Positions 1 through 15,008 of a DNA stretch of 64,000 nucleotides are shown here, piece by piece. The stretch comes from Isoetes taiwanensis (lineage: Eukaryota; Streptophyta; Lycopodiopsida; Isoetales; Isoetaceae), in assembly GCA_021234155.1 (NCBI GenBank), contig JAJEKV010000020.1:16793018-16857017 (forward strand). Direction: 5' to 3'. Made by a program: the position numbers and the translations under genes. Within the stretch, counting starts at the first letter, position 1, and the number at the start of each line of letters is the position of its first letter. The notes beneath the pieces were generated by a model. That model searched no databases, had not been told where the DNA came from, and saw only the letters and a list, made by a program, of their open reading frames with translations.

Positions 1-3000
1 TTGTTGCTTCGTTCAGTTACGTATTGCTACTTAGCCCTTCACAGTAACCTAAGCTACCAATCAAGTTATTAGATCCAACCAACATGAACACAATGCATAG
101 TACTCTAAGCGCAACCATTTGCAGCAGTTCCGGCATTAAAACCACATATACTCTAGCCAAGCGACCCATAGCATCAACATTTGCAACCAATATTCTATAC
201 GAATGCGGCAAGGTCCGGCACAAATTTGTCCGGGCCGATGAAGGCGGGGGTAATGCGTCGTACACACCCTTCCACTTGTTCAAATCGACGTGGGAGGACC
301 ACTTGCGTACGCCGTTGTACCTTCACGGTACCAACGCCCGTCATTCAAAATACCATTTACGCCTTAGCGTACCCAAGCCCAGAGTGAGTCTAGACCATCG
401 CACCTAGACTCCGGAAGGAATCTATATCAAAGAATTTCACCATATACAATTACATACAATTCACCATCATGCCCATGCCTTAACATACTCAACATCAAAT
501 AATTCCATGAATTCACACATGGGAAATGTCTAACCATAGCCTTAATAGCGAAATGCAACCATCACCATTAAATTAAAATAGCGTCTATATCTTTCATAGA
601 TTCACTAACAATAAGGTTACTGAGACTTTAATAATAATCTATAACATTCTAACCCGTATGCCTTGTATTTTCTTTCCACTTCAATTGAGCTAATTCCAAG
701 GTTAAATATATATAACTAGATAACTTGTTAGTCTTCTCAGCGTATCGTTATGACTATTAATATAAACCCGCCTTAACAAGGGCCTCAGCTTGTATATATT
801 TCAGACCCAACTCTTGCTCCAACTCCACCTTGATACTTTAAGATAGCGTAGCCTTAACTTTAACCTTGAACTTTATTATATTACTTCCTTACTAACAACT
901 AACTAAATTGGTAACTTTTTTTATGATCTAACCTAACCCTAGGCTGCGTTACGGGTGAAGCCGAATCGACTTTCTTTGCTCCGGATGATATGGCCTCGAG
1001 GGCCATTGAATCCATCACCAAAACTCCTAAGCTCCTCAGATTTCAGTTTGCAAAGGTTTACATTACATTTCGGCGGTTTAGACATGGTCGGCGATTCAGG
1101 ATCAATTCCTGACACCAAGATCGTAGGATTTCACGGTGAATCTTGCTTTGATCTTCACGATTCCTCATTCCTTTTTCCATTCGGCCTCCCTAAAGGCCCA
1201 AGTAGGCCATTTCTCATCACATTTCATGCTTCGGATCTTCCAGATACGGGGATCTGTTATATAAGCAATGACGCATGCAAGGAACTTTTACGGTTTTAAC
1301 AGTTTTAAGCGGTTCGATATACCCTTAATCCATCCCTCATGTTCTAGCATAAGGCTATTCCGATGCCGGCGCCAGTCCGTCTTGTCTACTTAGATAGTGA
1401 TACTTTTACGCAGCTGTCAATATGCCATCATAAATGGCACCCAAATTCCAATCCGCATGAGAAGCTTTTTCCATATTCACTTTTAGTTTAACTCTAAATC
1501 AATACTAAGTTTCATAACAATCCTCGCATCAAGCACAATTCGGCCATGCACAATTTTCAGCTGAAAACCCAGTGTAGGCTTGATCCCACACGGAATCAGC
1601 TGTTGCTTTTTAGCGGCTCCAACGCATCCCCGAGCTTTGCAGCGATTAAGCTCCTTGACCAATCCCTCTGCTTGATCAATCTTTTCAATGCTTTTCTCAC
1701 GTACTTATATTTATTTTTAACCCGCGATTATTTCGTCATTATAATCTCTATATATCTGGCCCGTATTTCTCTTGTCGTGATATTTTGATTAATATTCCTT
1801 TGCATCTCTTTTAAATAAAATAATCCACAATTTACCTCAAAATCCTAGGTCCGTTCACAGAGCGTTTGATAATGTGGGCATGGGCGAACTTACCTTCGGC
1901 ATAGCTTTGGAGCGATCATATCCGGACTAAAGAAGCAAGGTATAGAAATACCTAAATTACCAAATCTCGGTGACCAATCGGCGATTCCTTCCAATACCAT
2001 GCTTTAGTTCTTCTTGGATTGTTGATACGAAGCACGGAAAAGGCTTGGATCGGGGAACAAATGCGGCCTATAACATATGCACCAAAATTGGGGTTTTGAA
2101 GAACTAATCCAGTCGAGGTTAGATTGAAATAGAAGGGTGCAGTTAAAATCATGGCGTAAAGTAAATCGGGGAAGATGGAGATGGAGAAAAGCAGAGGAAT
2201 AAATTCTAAAATGGGCGGAAGTGTAGAAGCCAAAATTTCTTAGCTCAATAACTAACTCTAATTTCCATGGTGCCACGCTGCGATAAAAGCGAAATCCAAC
2301 GCTTAAAATAACGTCCATTTGCACAAAAATCCCTTGGCAGTACGTGAACCTCCTAAAATTGCTTCAAAGTGTGTGTGTCAACATAAACTTATGTTTGTGC
2401 AAGAGCGATGCTAAAAATTCCTCAATAGATCCCTCTAACCAGGCTAAATCCCAACTTATAATTAAAGCTCTCAGCACCATGGAGTGCCGAGTAATAAATG
2501 AATGGGATACTTATGCATGCCTGTCTGTGCCACTAGCGGGATAAGAACACTGTGTAACGGCTATGGCTACCGATTTGGTCTGCGCATGTTTTCTCATGAA
2601 GCCGGATATTGTTCACCCCTACATTTAGGTGCGCATGGCTACACACGGGTATACCATATCTGTTACTAGGCCTAAAATGCAGGAACGGAAAAACTGCAAG
2701 GCTTCTATCACAAATATGAACTATAGCTTTGGTCAAATTATGATTGGGAGATGCAAAGTCAAGAACTGTGGGGAAGATTTGGTCTGAAAATTTATCGGAC
2801 GAGAGCCGTTTAATCCAGGGCCGATGCGGAGTGCCTCCTTTGTACAAACCTTAAGTGTTGCAGATTTATACTGTTCTCGGGTATGACAGGGCTTTGTGAA
2901 TGCTGCTTGTTTTACTTTTCTTTATGTATGCAGCTAACGCTGTCGTGCATTTGGGGGTATCCTTAGATTCTAATTGTCTCCTAGATAGCTTTGAAGGTTC

Positions 3001-3050
3001 TTTTCAGAACAGCCTCGTTCGCGGTTCTTTGTTTGGAATGTTCTGTCTTT
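1..3050. other. Non-coding stretch, no gene recognised
   Basis: No convincing gene is seen. Short open frames occur (for example about 84-407 and 955-1299 on +), but they lack recognisable motifs and splice context, and their composition is that of random AT-rich DNA. Within 955-1060, one frame reads a plausible peptide containing FFAPDDMASRAIESI, but it stops soon after and matches no family I can name. Confidence 0.5.
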
Positions 3051-3056
3051 TGGCCC

Positions 3057-4137
3057 GTTGTTGATGGTTTTGGGAAGCTACTGCAGATGCTGCTGCTATA
3101 GTGGATTTGCATTTCAAAACCAGCTACTACTTTTATACAGAGATGGCTGCCTTGTTCTATGTTCCTTCCCTCGTCGTCATTCCGTGGCTGTACAGGAGGT
3201 ATTTCCAGCAGCTGCAGGTTCTGCAAAGATTGTCAGCAGCCTTGGTACGTTGTTTTAGCCCATTCTTTTTAGCCATCAATACCGTTTTCTCAAACGAAGA
3301 CACACATCTACGATTGCCAAATTGAAAGAGATTAACTGGTGATTTGAGAGGATAGTCCCCCACCTCCATAGATATGTGGGGCCAGATGTATAACCTATTT
3401 GATGATTGCAAACGGTATTCTCTGTAAAGAGCTTTTGTCTGCTTTTTTGGGCATTTATTGCAGATTTTTTCTGCAGATAGGCAATGGAAGCAGCTGCTAT
3501 TTGAGATAAGACATTTTGTCGCTGACCCTCTTGCACTTTTCTGGTACCGGCATTCCCTTGCAGGAATGGCGAAAGGGTCCCATGTCCTCTAAAATACACA
3601 ACACCCAGGGCCGCTAACTTGGCTTCCAGCTATGCTGTTTGGGACCTTATTTTGCATATATGAAGCTTTGTAAAACATTTTAGATGCTATTACGTTTGGA
3701 GTCATCAATTCGATGCTGTACTTATACAGATTATGATTTTCATTAAGAAGAAGCCAGACAAATAGACCAATTTGTACCATCTTTGAACTTATAAATTTAT
3801 TCTGCGGTTTGTGGCTGGGTAGCAACTTTGGCAGTGACGGGCTATACGGTATTGACTGTGAGGAAACTAGTAAAGAGACAAGAGATGCAACGCAGGGACC
3901 CTCTTCCAAATCAGCTCCTTTACAAGCGAAGAACTTATTATCTCAACAATCCCGATGGGGGTATCCTTATGTCTAGCAGTCCTAAAGCCCAATGTTCTGG
4001 GCTCAGTTCCTTTGACGGCTCTTTCCTTTTTTGCTTACATCTACTGGTTGGCTACATCCTGGGATCAGGTAAACTGTAAAATAAAGGGATCATTTCTTGT
4101 TCAAGTGAGATTTCCTCAATGTGAGATTGCTATGTAA
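3057..4137 (+). pseudogene. Unrecognised coding-like fragments, membrane-protein flavour
   Basis: Two stretches look more protein-like than their surroundings. At about 3150-3235 a frame reads LFYVPSLVVIPWLYRRYF and is followed by a possible donor site (3243, GTACGT). At about 3828-4070 a basic segment (AVTGYTVLTVRKLVKRQ) is followed, in another frame, by a hydrophobic segment (VPLTALSFFAYIYWLATSWD) ending at a possible donor, GTAAAC (4070). The frames do not connect without shifts. This could be remains of an intron-containing gene for a membrane protein or a chance resemblance. I do not recognise the family. Confidence 0.25.
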
Positions 4138-4139
4138 GT

Positions 4140-7100
4140 ATTAGCATGGTTGCCTGGTTAGTGGCGTTCGCGGGAATCCTTAATTGCATGGGAGGTTAGT
4201 TTGGTGCCATATTCTCGAGAAAACATCCTCTAGAGGAGGAATGTTGGCATACTAGGGTATAGGATAAAACCTTGCAGAGGTTAGGGGCAAGGTTCACCTT
4301 TTGAATTATTGTCAATTAGTGGTTATTAAGTAGCACCCACAGGTATCTCGCGGAATAAATTGGGCACTAGATAGTGCTGGATCGTGTTTGAACATGGTGT
4401 TCACTGTTGTTTCATTATGAAACACGTTCTGATACTGAGCATTGAATATGGACAGGTGGTACCAAACAAACCAACAAATTATACACTGCATGAACCTTTG
4501 GCTGCAGTCTTCAAATTACAATGCTCATAAAATAATTCTATCATAGTCATTCACTTAAGAACCCCAGAGATATATGAGCTACCAGTTTCAATTCAGCTTT
4601 AGAGTATGCATTGTCTTCTAGAAAATCTTGCATGGCCCAGGTATTACAAGAAGAGACATTCATCACCTTTTGTTGTTGCAGGTTCCACAAGATGTTGGAG
4701 GAGTGTTCCATCCAAGGTATAACTTGTGCGCTTTGATGTGGAAATGTGGAGTTGCTCTTACATCACAGTGCACTCACTGGAGCTTGGCTACAGGTGATAT
4801 GCTTTAGGTGGGTTACTTGCCTCGGTAGATATGGAATTTGCAACAAACATCATTAAGTAACATGCAGGTTTTGCTGGGATCTATGCCAAGTATTCTAGGA
4901 CTCTTTTTTCATAGTAAATCTGGTACATTTCAAGTCCATTCTGGTGAAATGGCATGCAGGTTGATTCTCCCTCTCAATGGTCTGGCCTTTCTGTGGCAGG
5001 GCATGCAAATAGTATGAAACAGTGGTTGGGATTGCATCCAAAGAAAGATACCATGAAACCATCCTTTACTTAGTGGGACTACAAGGACCTTAAAATGTTT
5101 TCATCTGGCCATATATGGGTGTAATTTCCACTATTGAATATAATTTATAAGAGCAGTCTGCAACCCAGGAAAGGTGTGGCTACTAGCTGCCAGGGTTTTA
5201 TAGTATTGCATAGTCATAATGCATCAGCCTAGTAGGATCAAGGCTAAATTAGTAAGAATACACTTGTTAGTTATTCCCTTGCACTCCAGATGCTCCATCC
5301 TCAATTCCTAACAGCACCCACCCCTTTCCTATCATGGGTCAAACGGTGCTGCAATTTTCGAAAACATTATTTAGAAATATAAGCTCTTCAATAGATGCTG
5401 AAGTTGTTATCTAGCCTTATCAGTCTCTTTATTTATTTTGGGGCATATTTGGCGAAGATCCACTCTCAGTCCAGGGCTGGTGAAGTTTGCCCATGGGATT
5501 TCACCGGCTCAGTTATTATTTCCTTTGCATTTTTCCATATTCGAGGCGGCGTAAAGTGGGTATTATTGTGAAAAATGCATTTCATTGAAACATCTATACT
5601 ATAGTGTCACCTGATATTTTCTTCTTACATTCTTCTGTCAGTTAGTTCAAAGAGCATGCTGTAGAGATATTGTCCAGCTGTTTTTGGCTTCGTCCCTATT
5701 CTCTTTGTATTCAAAGCTGCCATGGTCGGTCATGCCCTTGGTTTTAGACCCATTGCTTACGGGCAATAATTCCAAGATGTATAGCAGTTTGCTTTGGGCT
5801 TCCCATAGCAAAGCCTACTGAAGATCAGTTCAATTGCCTAATCCGTGTTCAGACGGTTTATCTGAATCACACCATAACAAAGGAGTCCACAATGTGTTAG
5901 CGTCATAGTCTTTTTAAGTTCTCCAATTATCCAAGGTGTCACATCAAGAGATATCAAAGGCATTTTTCAAGGCATCAAGCGTAACAATCTCAGAAGAAAA
6001 TTTTTGTTTCTTAGAGACATGTGCTTCATTTGCAGCAGAGATCCGTCTCTTACTGCGGCTGTAGTTGGCTGCTGACTGGACTTGTCCGGGCCGAACTTTT
6101 GGCCAGCTTATCTGGATAAACTTCGGTCATGAAGTGATCAATAAACGTGGAATGGCCATTGCTTGAGGTAAGTTTATAGCACCAAAAACTTAGCTTTGTG
6201 TGACTGCATGTTTACTGAAAGTTGGTATCATGCATAGCGGATAGTGCATGCCTTTACCCTTCCTAAATGGTTTCGCACAAGCATTGGAGGGGATGCCTTT
6301 ACTAAGCGTATAATCAAGATATCAAAGTTGGTTTTAATTGTTGCATCTAAGAGTAGCAGTCAACGAACATTGCATATAGTTTAGTGTTTATAGCTCCAGG
6401 TAGTCTTCGTTTTGCAGCCCCAGTTCTTTTTTGGTGATTAATTTTTAGTTTCAAGCTGGCATCCTTAGAATCCAGCGCAAGAGGGAACTAGAAATATAAA
6501 AAATTAGAATGTCTATGTGCAATTGTATCTGGAACTTCCCTTTCGCGGTTTTATAAGAAACCCATTACCTTTTTCCAACACTGTTCTAAACTTTCAATGC
6601 CTTGGCTCATCAAATGAGAAACCAGAATCAGAAATAGGTTATTTTTCTTACCCAGAAAGGAGGCATACTCAAACATGAAGCACAGAACAGTTTGAGAGGC
6701 ATCATGAGGATCAAATGCTCTTTACCTTTCGAATGACATTGAGATCAAAATTGAGATTCAGTCTTTAGCCTAGGCCTTAAAAAAAGGATTTTCAGTTGAC
6801 TGCCATGTTGGAAGTTGGTAACCCAAAGAGAGCAAACAACCAACATGGTCTGAAGCCCTGGCTTTTGCCAAACCAACTTGAATTCATCTATTCATCATGC
6901 TTGCACCCACATAAAAGGTTAACATATGATGATATTGACCCAGCAAAGAGAGTAGGCAACATGAACGAAGAGAAAGACACCATAATGAATAGATGCCACT
7001 AACAAGCCAGATGGATTGCATGCAGAACTATGTATGTACCATCTACATACTATCTTTAATATATGTCATAAAAGAGTATTATATATTAACAAAGTAGGCC

Positions 7101-10100
7101 TGATAACACTTGTCTCTACTACTTAACCAATAAGTAGAGACGACCTATGAGCGGTGAATAGCGAGGGCAACTATGGTAGATTAATCCATTGTCCCTAAGA
7201 TATCCTAGATAGAGACTCCAAATTGCAATCCCAAGACATGAGATAAGTGCTGAGCATCATATACAAAGGTATTCCTTGGAAAAAGAAAGAGAAAGAAAAG
7301 AACTGGGAAGGAAAATAAAAGAAAGAGAAAAGAGAAGGTAAGATAAAAAATTTGAAACCACCAAAGGGGCCATGGGACGGTACAACGAACCGGGACGGTA
7401 ACCCCCGTCAAACAAAGGGACAAGGCCCGTCACAGTCACAGAACAATGAGTTTATAACTCGAACTAAATACAAACAACCAAAATAAGTACAACATAGGTG
7501 GAAGTCAGCTATATGTAACCGAACCAAAGTTGATAGGCCACTAGTCACACAATAATGGCTGCTCCATCTCTGGCATGCACTTCCCCTCCTTGTGGGAAGA
7601 ACATCTTAGCGCTTTATGTTATAAGGTTGAATTAGAATGGTGGAGGAAGAACCTCATCATCCATTAAACAAAGGAAATCATTTCATACAACCTTCTTGTC
7701 TAAGGACTTGTTGTAGTGAACAAGGGACTTATTCTCGTTGTCGAATAAAGCAAAAGAGCTTCAGAAAACAACACGTCTACATTCCTTTTAAAATTGTCGA
7801 TAATTATAATCAAAGGCCAAAAGCGAGGATGCCAATCTTTTTACGTTTTTGTCAGGGCCAAGAATTGCTTGACCTTAACAAAATCCCACACTCATTTGTT
7901 AATATTTGTAGAAACAAATGTGAACTCAAATCAAACTGAAGTGCGATGGTATACAAAGCAATACACATTCAGCTTTCTTATTGTAAAGCCGCACATTTCT
8001 TTAAAAATGTCGTGCTTAGAAAGTTGCAATGTGGAAATAACTTCCTTCACAAGAAGTAGTGCCTTGAGGGCTATCATGTTAAAAGGACATTACTGTCCAG
8101 GTGATATGCGATTACAAAAATCACGATAAGATGTGCGTGAGTGCGTCTTTGAGCAATTTTTCCAACCTATTGAGTTCTGCGACAATTCCAGCTGACTTCA
8201 TATATATTGTCTCAATAAGGAAGTGATGGTTCTTTATCGGCGACTAGGCTGTCTCCAGCCTTATTGTATATGTAATTAAACTTCTTCAATCATTATTTTT
8301 GCATTACAAAACTTGATCTCCCATTTTGGTAAATTGCTTGAGTACTCCTCTTGCATTTGTGGACATAAATCTACTACATACAACCACATCGTTTTAGGCT
8401 GTTGTGGGGTGCTTCCTGCTTCCCTCTGAACCATGGCATCCATTAGAAGTAGCATCGACGAAGCTGGATGTACCTTAGTGTATCAGTGGTACTAGATTTG
8501 AACTCTGAGGATCGGATCAAGGATAATAGAATAAAGCGAAATTAACAACTCAAAAAAGGATTCCAATTGGTAGATTTGTATGAGTGTGTAAGAGCATGAT
8601 GGTCAATGATGATAGTCTAGGAAGTGTGATGACCATACAAATATTACTAGTATTTTCTCTTGCTTTTGCATAAGTTCATGATAGAAAGCGCTTCGTCTTG
8701 AAGGTCAAAATGCGTGCCATCAAACCAGGATATCTTGCATAGCGGTAAAAGCTACTTAGAGACATTGTAGACACTATAGTCTTCCATCATCAGTGACCTC
8801 TGAGTTTTGTTTTCTTTGTGTCATCATAGGCTTACAAAAGCAAAACCAATCTAATTCTTTGGTATCATATAGGTGAGAGATGCAAAATAGCAATGGAATC
8901 CACCGAGGGGTTTGTTGACTAAATTGCATCTCGAGGCTTGCTTTCGAGGAGAGTGGAAAAAAACATTTGATTCTTATTTGGTATCAGAAAGAGTTAGTTA
9001 TTAATCCTAACCAGTCGTCCTCCAAAGCAATTGGATGAAGTGAAGCTTAAAATATGTTCCATCACTACCAAAGCGTGCAAAAATTGCTTCCTTGTAGGTG
9101 CTCACAAAACCCTAAAAGAGAGAGAGACTCTATAGAGAGATAGAGATGCTAGAGGCGCTCAAGGAAGAGATTCCTCCACATCTTCATGAAATTTTCATCC
9201 TTGTTAAGTAGTTCATTCCTACTTTGTATCTAGAAGTAATAATCATAATGATAAAAACAATGCTTTGCTAGCTATGATACTTAGAATGAATAATCTTGCA
9301 TATTCCAATATTAATATGGCAAGAGCATGTAAATGAATCAAAAGAAAGGAAATAAAAGAAAAAATAGAAAGAAGAAGAGAGGAATTGTATACGATGGTAT
9401 CACTTGTTTTCGATCATACCACATTGGCAACATCTTACTAGAACACTTAAGTGTCCTAGGCTTTAAACATGGGACTCCATGGCTATTAGGACTAAAGAAA
9501 TCTAGACGCAAACCAGTAGGAGGGCATTTATTTTGGTTTTATACGATCATGAGTATATCAAACATGTAAAAATACTTCCTCATAAGTTTTGGCTTATCGT
9601 GGAGCATTAAGAATTGTATCTATCTATCGTACTAGCATTTAAAAACAATATTTCATATATACAATAATATTGATCAATAATGCCATTTTCGCGGTCACAT
9701 GGCTTAGGAGCAATTTGCCCTTCTGCAAAGGAACCGGATGCATTACCATTTATTGCAATTGCATGCTTTTAGAATTGCATGCTCTCTTGTTCATTACCTA
9801 TAGTTGAGGAAGCTTATTGTTTCTATCGAGATAGCTCTGTCATATATTATCTACTCATGACTATATAGATGGTTGCTTATTATCCCAAAGAAATTGACTT
9901 TTTGGTTTAAAGTTGAATTTGAAATGGCACCATTATGTTTCATATAGAATTGAACCTTTTAGTTGTGGTTGTTTATATGGACAAAAAGTTTGAAAAAGCA
10001 TTTCAAAGCGTTATTGCTTATTATGATGATAAACGGTACCGTCCCTCCTCTAATTATCATCTAAACAATATTACAAAATATGCATGCGTCGTTATTATAT

Positions 10101-12590
10101 GCTCTCCTTATGTGCCTTTGGCTGCAATGTGACCAATTTGATGTATATGCTCCACCTAAAACAATTTACATTAGCTAAAATTATCCCGGTACGTGTAGAA
10201 CAAGTTCGGCTGACATGAAATTTGCATATAGGAAGTCGGTAATATGTCCTTAAAGATGGCACAAATAAAATAGAAATATCAAGCGTAAAGGGAAAGAATT
10301 AGAAAAATCTCCAAAGGGATGGCAATGCGTCTTCTGGCGACAAAAACCTCTATATGAGGGGTAGTCATGTGTGCAGCATGGGCAAAATATGAATGGGACT
10401 GGTCATGTGTGCCATATAGAGCAAAATGTAAGATATAACTTTTAGAAAGGGGAACTTGAGAAAGCGTCGAGGAGGGGCTGGTCATGCATGACCGCGACAA
10501 AACACCTCTATAATGAGAAGAGAGTGGTCATGCGTGCGAGCGAGATCAATATAAATAACATGCTTCTGCAAAAATACATTGTATTAGAAGTAAGTGTACC
10601 TACGAAGAAAAAGGAAAATGAAGAGTTAGCCTTAAGTGGGATTTTCACAATCTTCTACTATATTGATGTAAGAAGAATCTGAATAAAAGGTCTTTCGAGA
10701 CCAAATATATATGGCTTCTCCTCTTTGCAGAATAATATTGATCCTCGATTAATGAATCAATGCATTCTTATGATGAGAACTTCGCGATGTCGCTGCAAAC
10801 GCAAATTTCGGACATAGAGAACTGCGCTCTTCTCATAGACTTCGGATGGCATGATAACAATAGCTAGATGAAGGTCGGAGCTGAATGTATCATGTATGAG
10901 AAGAGATTAGACATACGGCGTCCATGGCATCGAGGAAGAACATCACGGAACTCCACTATACTTTGCAAGCGTAGCACCTCCCATATATCTTGCGGGATCT
11001 AAATCAATGGTAGAAAGCATTAGCGGGACAATGGTCATGTAGATTGTGGATAAGTGCAAAAAAAGTTATAGAAGGAGGGTCAAGGTGAGGAATTGACCCA
11101 TGCTAATAAGACATTGCAACAAAGAGGCCAGGACAAGCAAAAGATTGCAAGCTGGGCTAAGAGATTAGATAACCTACAGCTTGCTTGTTCATCCCGGCTT
11201 CAAAACATGGCTGACATGAACTAACTTTTGAATGAAAAGCATATTTAATGGTTGATAAGATCGACCGAAATGCTCCAAAGATCACGAGAAGGAGATTTCG
11301 ATGTAGCATGAATTAAGTAGCTTATTTGAATGAAAAGTAGTCACGTCGATACCTTAAGAAACTACCAAGAGCTAACCTCATTCAAAGTTCCCAAAGTCAA
11401 TGGATAACACAAAAGATAATAAGTTCTTAGAAACTCAAAAAAAGCTTGAAGGAGGCCGCGTTAGGACATCTAAATTACATTCATGGTTGAATTGATTACC
11501 CCTTCCGGGGAACTATAGAGCCACAAGAGTGTCAAACCACAATGGCAATGAGGAAGAAAAGGTTCAATGCCATGAAAACCTATAGGTGACTATGCAATGC
11601 AAGCAAGAAGGATTTTTATTAAAGGAGTCAAAGCAAATGCCCAAGGTATATAATGGTACAAAAAAGATGTTTCAGTAGAAAACATGGAAGCATGAATCAG
11701 CGAAGAAAACATCAACAAAAAGCTGTAACCATGACTTGTGACCAAGTACTATATCAAAACAAATAAACCTCCTTGATTAGCGACCACCAACTAGGGATAT
11801 CAAGTTTAAGGACTAACAATGTAAATGAACAACAACAAAAACTCAACAACAACTCCTTCAAAGGGATAGGAGAACAATATAAGCGACATGATTTCCCCAT
11901 CGGCGACAACCACCACTACTCCTAAGATATCTGATGTTAGAACAAAAACAAATCAAACTCAAATAAATGAAGAACAATATAGCATGAAAATTGCACAGTG
12001 ATAATAACGCTACAAAGTCATCCAAGAGAAAGAAGTAGCATGGTCCCTGTGAGCTAAACAAGGTCTTTGCACATAGGGGTGTGTTTCCATAGTTTTGTTT
12101 ATGCGTTTCTGTCCGGGTCTTTTTTGTGTAGACACAAGGTGTCATTTTTCTTAGGCCGGAGTTTTGTTTCACGAAGGCTGTGGGTCAATTTATAGAGCGG
12201 ATGGAGGAAAGAATAATAATGCTTCAGCAATTTACATAAGAGTGATCTTGCGGGCCTTGAATAACTCACATGATTTCTTGGTACTTGAGATATAGAATGG
12301 GCACTTAAGGTAGGCGGTAAAAGTAGGTTAAGACAAAGTTTAGGTGTTGTTGTTATCGGTTTACCTCACAATGACAACCACCGAGATGTTGAGGTAACAT
12401 TAGTGCTTAGAACCGATATCACATCACAAAGACCTACGATGTCTACTCTGAGGCCGGTGAGAGTTTGTGGCTAGAGCGGATAGATATTCTTACTTCTAAA
12501 GCGAGGTAGCTCACTAGAGGACGTCCAGCACACGGGCCTTGAGATTGGGGAGGCGAGTGGTTGTCTTACTCTGAGATGAAGTGGAGCATT
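4140..12590. other. Long non-coding stretch
   Basis: I see no gene, tRNA or clear element here. A purine-rich tract (GAAAGAGAAAGAAAAG-like) lies at about 7275-7345 and another at 9335-9385. A short reading frame at about 5640-5815 (+), containing SLFSLYSKLPWSVMPLVL, looks mildly coding-like but is isolated. The segment at about 11095-11225 (+) reads without stops for about 40 codons (KTLQQRGQDKQKIASWAKRL) and is also unplaced. Confidence 0.45.
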
Positions 12591-13465
12591 TTTTTTATCG
12601 GTGATGCACATAAACAAAGGATTCATGCAAAGACTCGGGGTTGCTCATGGCGTTGTGTATGGAAAGCGCTTTCCAATACTTGACAATGGATTTTGTTTCT
12701 ATACCCGTAGCATGCAAAGGTAATAATCAGGGTGTGGACCATTGTGGATCGATTGACCAAATATGCAGTCTTTATACCTTGCAATCACTAAAGGCCACTA
12801 CGACAAGCTCTTTTTGAGAGGAATTGTTTCAAAAACATGGAGCTCCAGAACCCTTTGACTTAAATTTTGTAGTAATGGCGTGTTTATTTACCTAGTCTTA
12901 AGGACTAAGTTGAAGTTTTCCTCTTGCATTCATCACCGCAAAAAGATGAGTCGGTCGGAAGTGGCCCTCATAGAACATCAGCTGTCACATGCTTCAAAGG
13001 TATAGTCATGATTATGTGCATGAGTATGTGGGGAATGGATGAATTATTTGCCCATAGTTTGCTACCACAACATGGCCGCACATTCACGCCACAAATTGCT
13101 TACCAGCAAATCGTTGAGGGGCGTTACCCGCCCACATGATTAAGGTGGTGAAGAATTGATTAAAACTGACAAGGTGGCACATGATATGGGCGAGGTGTTA
13201 AGCGACCAAAGTTCAATTGAAATTGCCCAAGCAAAGTATGCTAGACAAGCGAATCGTAGAATTTCGATGTGCAGACGTTTGAAGTTGATGATTGGATTTT
13301 CATACGAGTCATCAAAACGAGCTCAACTTGAGGAATGACCGCGATATGGACCATTCGGGATTATCCCGAAAGATAAATGGCCGATGCTTATAAACTTGAA
13401 CTCTGCAAATGGTGGTGAATCGCGATAAAGACTTTTGGATGCTTACATTTCCGAGCGATGTTGTA
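12590..13465 (+). pseudogene. Decayed Ty3/gypsy integrase (+)
   Basis: A degenerate retrotransposon integrase on the + strand, recognisable across several frames. In order: a core segment reading TIVDRLTKYAVFIPC (about 12745-12785, compare the family hallmark V-DRLTK-AHFIP); a segment resembling the LFFREIVSKHG block (12810-12845); a stretch at 12935-12985 resembling the HPQTDGQSE block; and a C-terminal part with QTFEVDD-IF and YGPF-II-K-N (13270-13385), the usual post-core and GPF/Y-like module of gypsy integrases. Frameshifts and stops separate the pieces, so it is a dead copy. No LTR was located around it. It is separate from the - strand elements between 19 and 31 kb. Confidence 0.75.
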
Positions 13466-15000
13466 GTATACCGGTGGTAAGGCACAATGACATGGCAAAG
13501 CGCCTGCGCGCCAGAATGTATATCATGTTTAAACTTACCAAAAAGACCTTCTACCTCGGGGACATTCCAAACATATTGCAAGATACTGTTGGTTATGAAG
13601 CAATTCACGACACAACAAAATATGTCGATAAGCTTGCATATGGTACTTACAACTTGCACACCTAAAAGAAATTACACAAAGCACAAGTTCATAATAATGG
13701 GCACTACCTTGCATTGAGCACAAGAGGATCTTTCCTTTGTTCTTGAAGCAAATAAAAGGGCCTACACTCTCAATGCCCTTCTAACAAGAACATGAGAAAG
13801 CTTGAATAGCTATCATTGGGATTCCCAACTCTCTAAGATATTCATCCTCCATGTGCCTTTAGGGCGTCATATCAACCTTATATATTTCCATGTGCCTTAA
13901 GGCAACCATATATCAACCTACATTTCCGACGCCGTGAAACTATTAGTACGAAGGAAGTTCGTACAAACCAACAAACAACAAACATGTCTTACCTCGTCTG
14001 CCTGTAAATGTTATCGATATTTGCTCAAACTTGCATGTAATGTAGAATGGAAGCTAGAAAAGTTGGTACCATGGAATTCACAAAACCTAACAACAAATTT
14101 AACTCAGATCAAGGAAAATTACAATCGCTAATCTAACATCAACATTCTTACACTTATTTTCACCATGTTCCAAAAATGATTTGAGCACCAAATATCCACC
14201 ATCGCCTAATAAAGACAATTTCTACAAACCACTCGTAAAATTATAGATATTTAATCAACTAATTCTAAATTACATAATTTATTCTATGAAGATGAGCAAC
14301 AATCATATCAAAACTTGCTTGTATTACACATAATGAAGCATCTTGATTCAAGTTTGAAATCTTGGATAGAAGCTCCTTAAAGGAGATGGCTTAAAACCTA
14401 TATACACAAAGAGCAGTGCAGAAAGAAGCAATAGCTTCAACATAGATTGATTTAAATGTATTCACACTGACTTCTGGCCAGTCTATATCCTCGCCTCATA
14501 CGTACCGGAGGGGTGCCCATGAAATGGTGTAGTATCCTCGGTAACCATCAACTCCAATCCATGTTCAATCCAAATTTGTCTGATGCAAATGTTTTACACC
14601 GCTGATCCGGATTAAACATCTTCTTTGCCCTGTATACTTCGGAGAAATGCGTGGACTTAAATTACTCTTTTCTTTGCAGCTACAAACATTAAGAACTCCA
14701 ACAAAAGAAGTTTTGGAAATGGGCACAATGTTTATAATTTTATTTGCTTCAATGAGCCATTGACAAGACCGAAGTTAACTCGACTAAGCGACACATGTTC
14801 CAGATTCAGACTCCAAAAATTGACATTATTTCAACTTGTAGAAAAAAGATAAGGATGTGAAGGTAAATGACATACCATGCCATTCCGCATCAATAGCCAT
14901 GGGTATGCTAAAAATGCCCCTCAGATATAAACAAATGCACTACACCTAGAATATGGAAACCTCTTATGATAAATGTTTTATTAATCACCGATTTTGATGG
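13466..15000. other. Non-coding stretch
   Basis: Nothing recognisable apart from short open frames with no motif. Confidence 0.45.
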
Positions 15001-15008
15001 TTAACATC

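Noticed and set aside
955-1299. 114-codon frame on +
   Set aside because: No recognisable domain and no supporting splice or promoter context; not distinguishable from chance.
12590-13465. Same element as the - strand gypsy copies
   Set aside because: Opposite orientation, different residues in the shared integrase blocks, and no matching LTR nearby.
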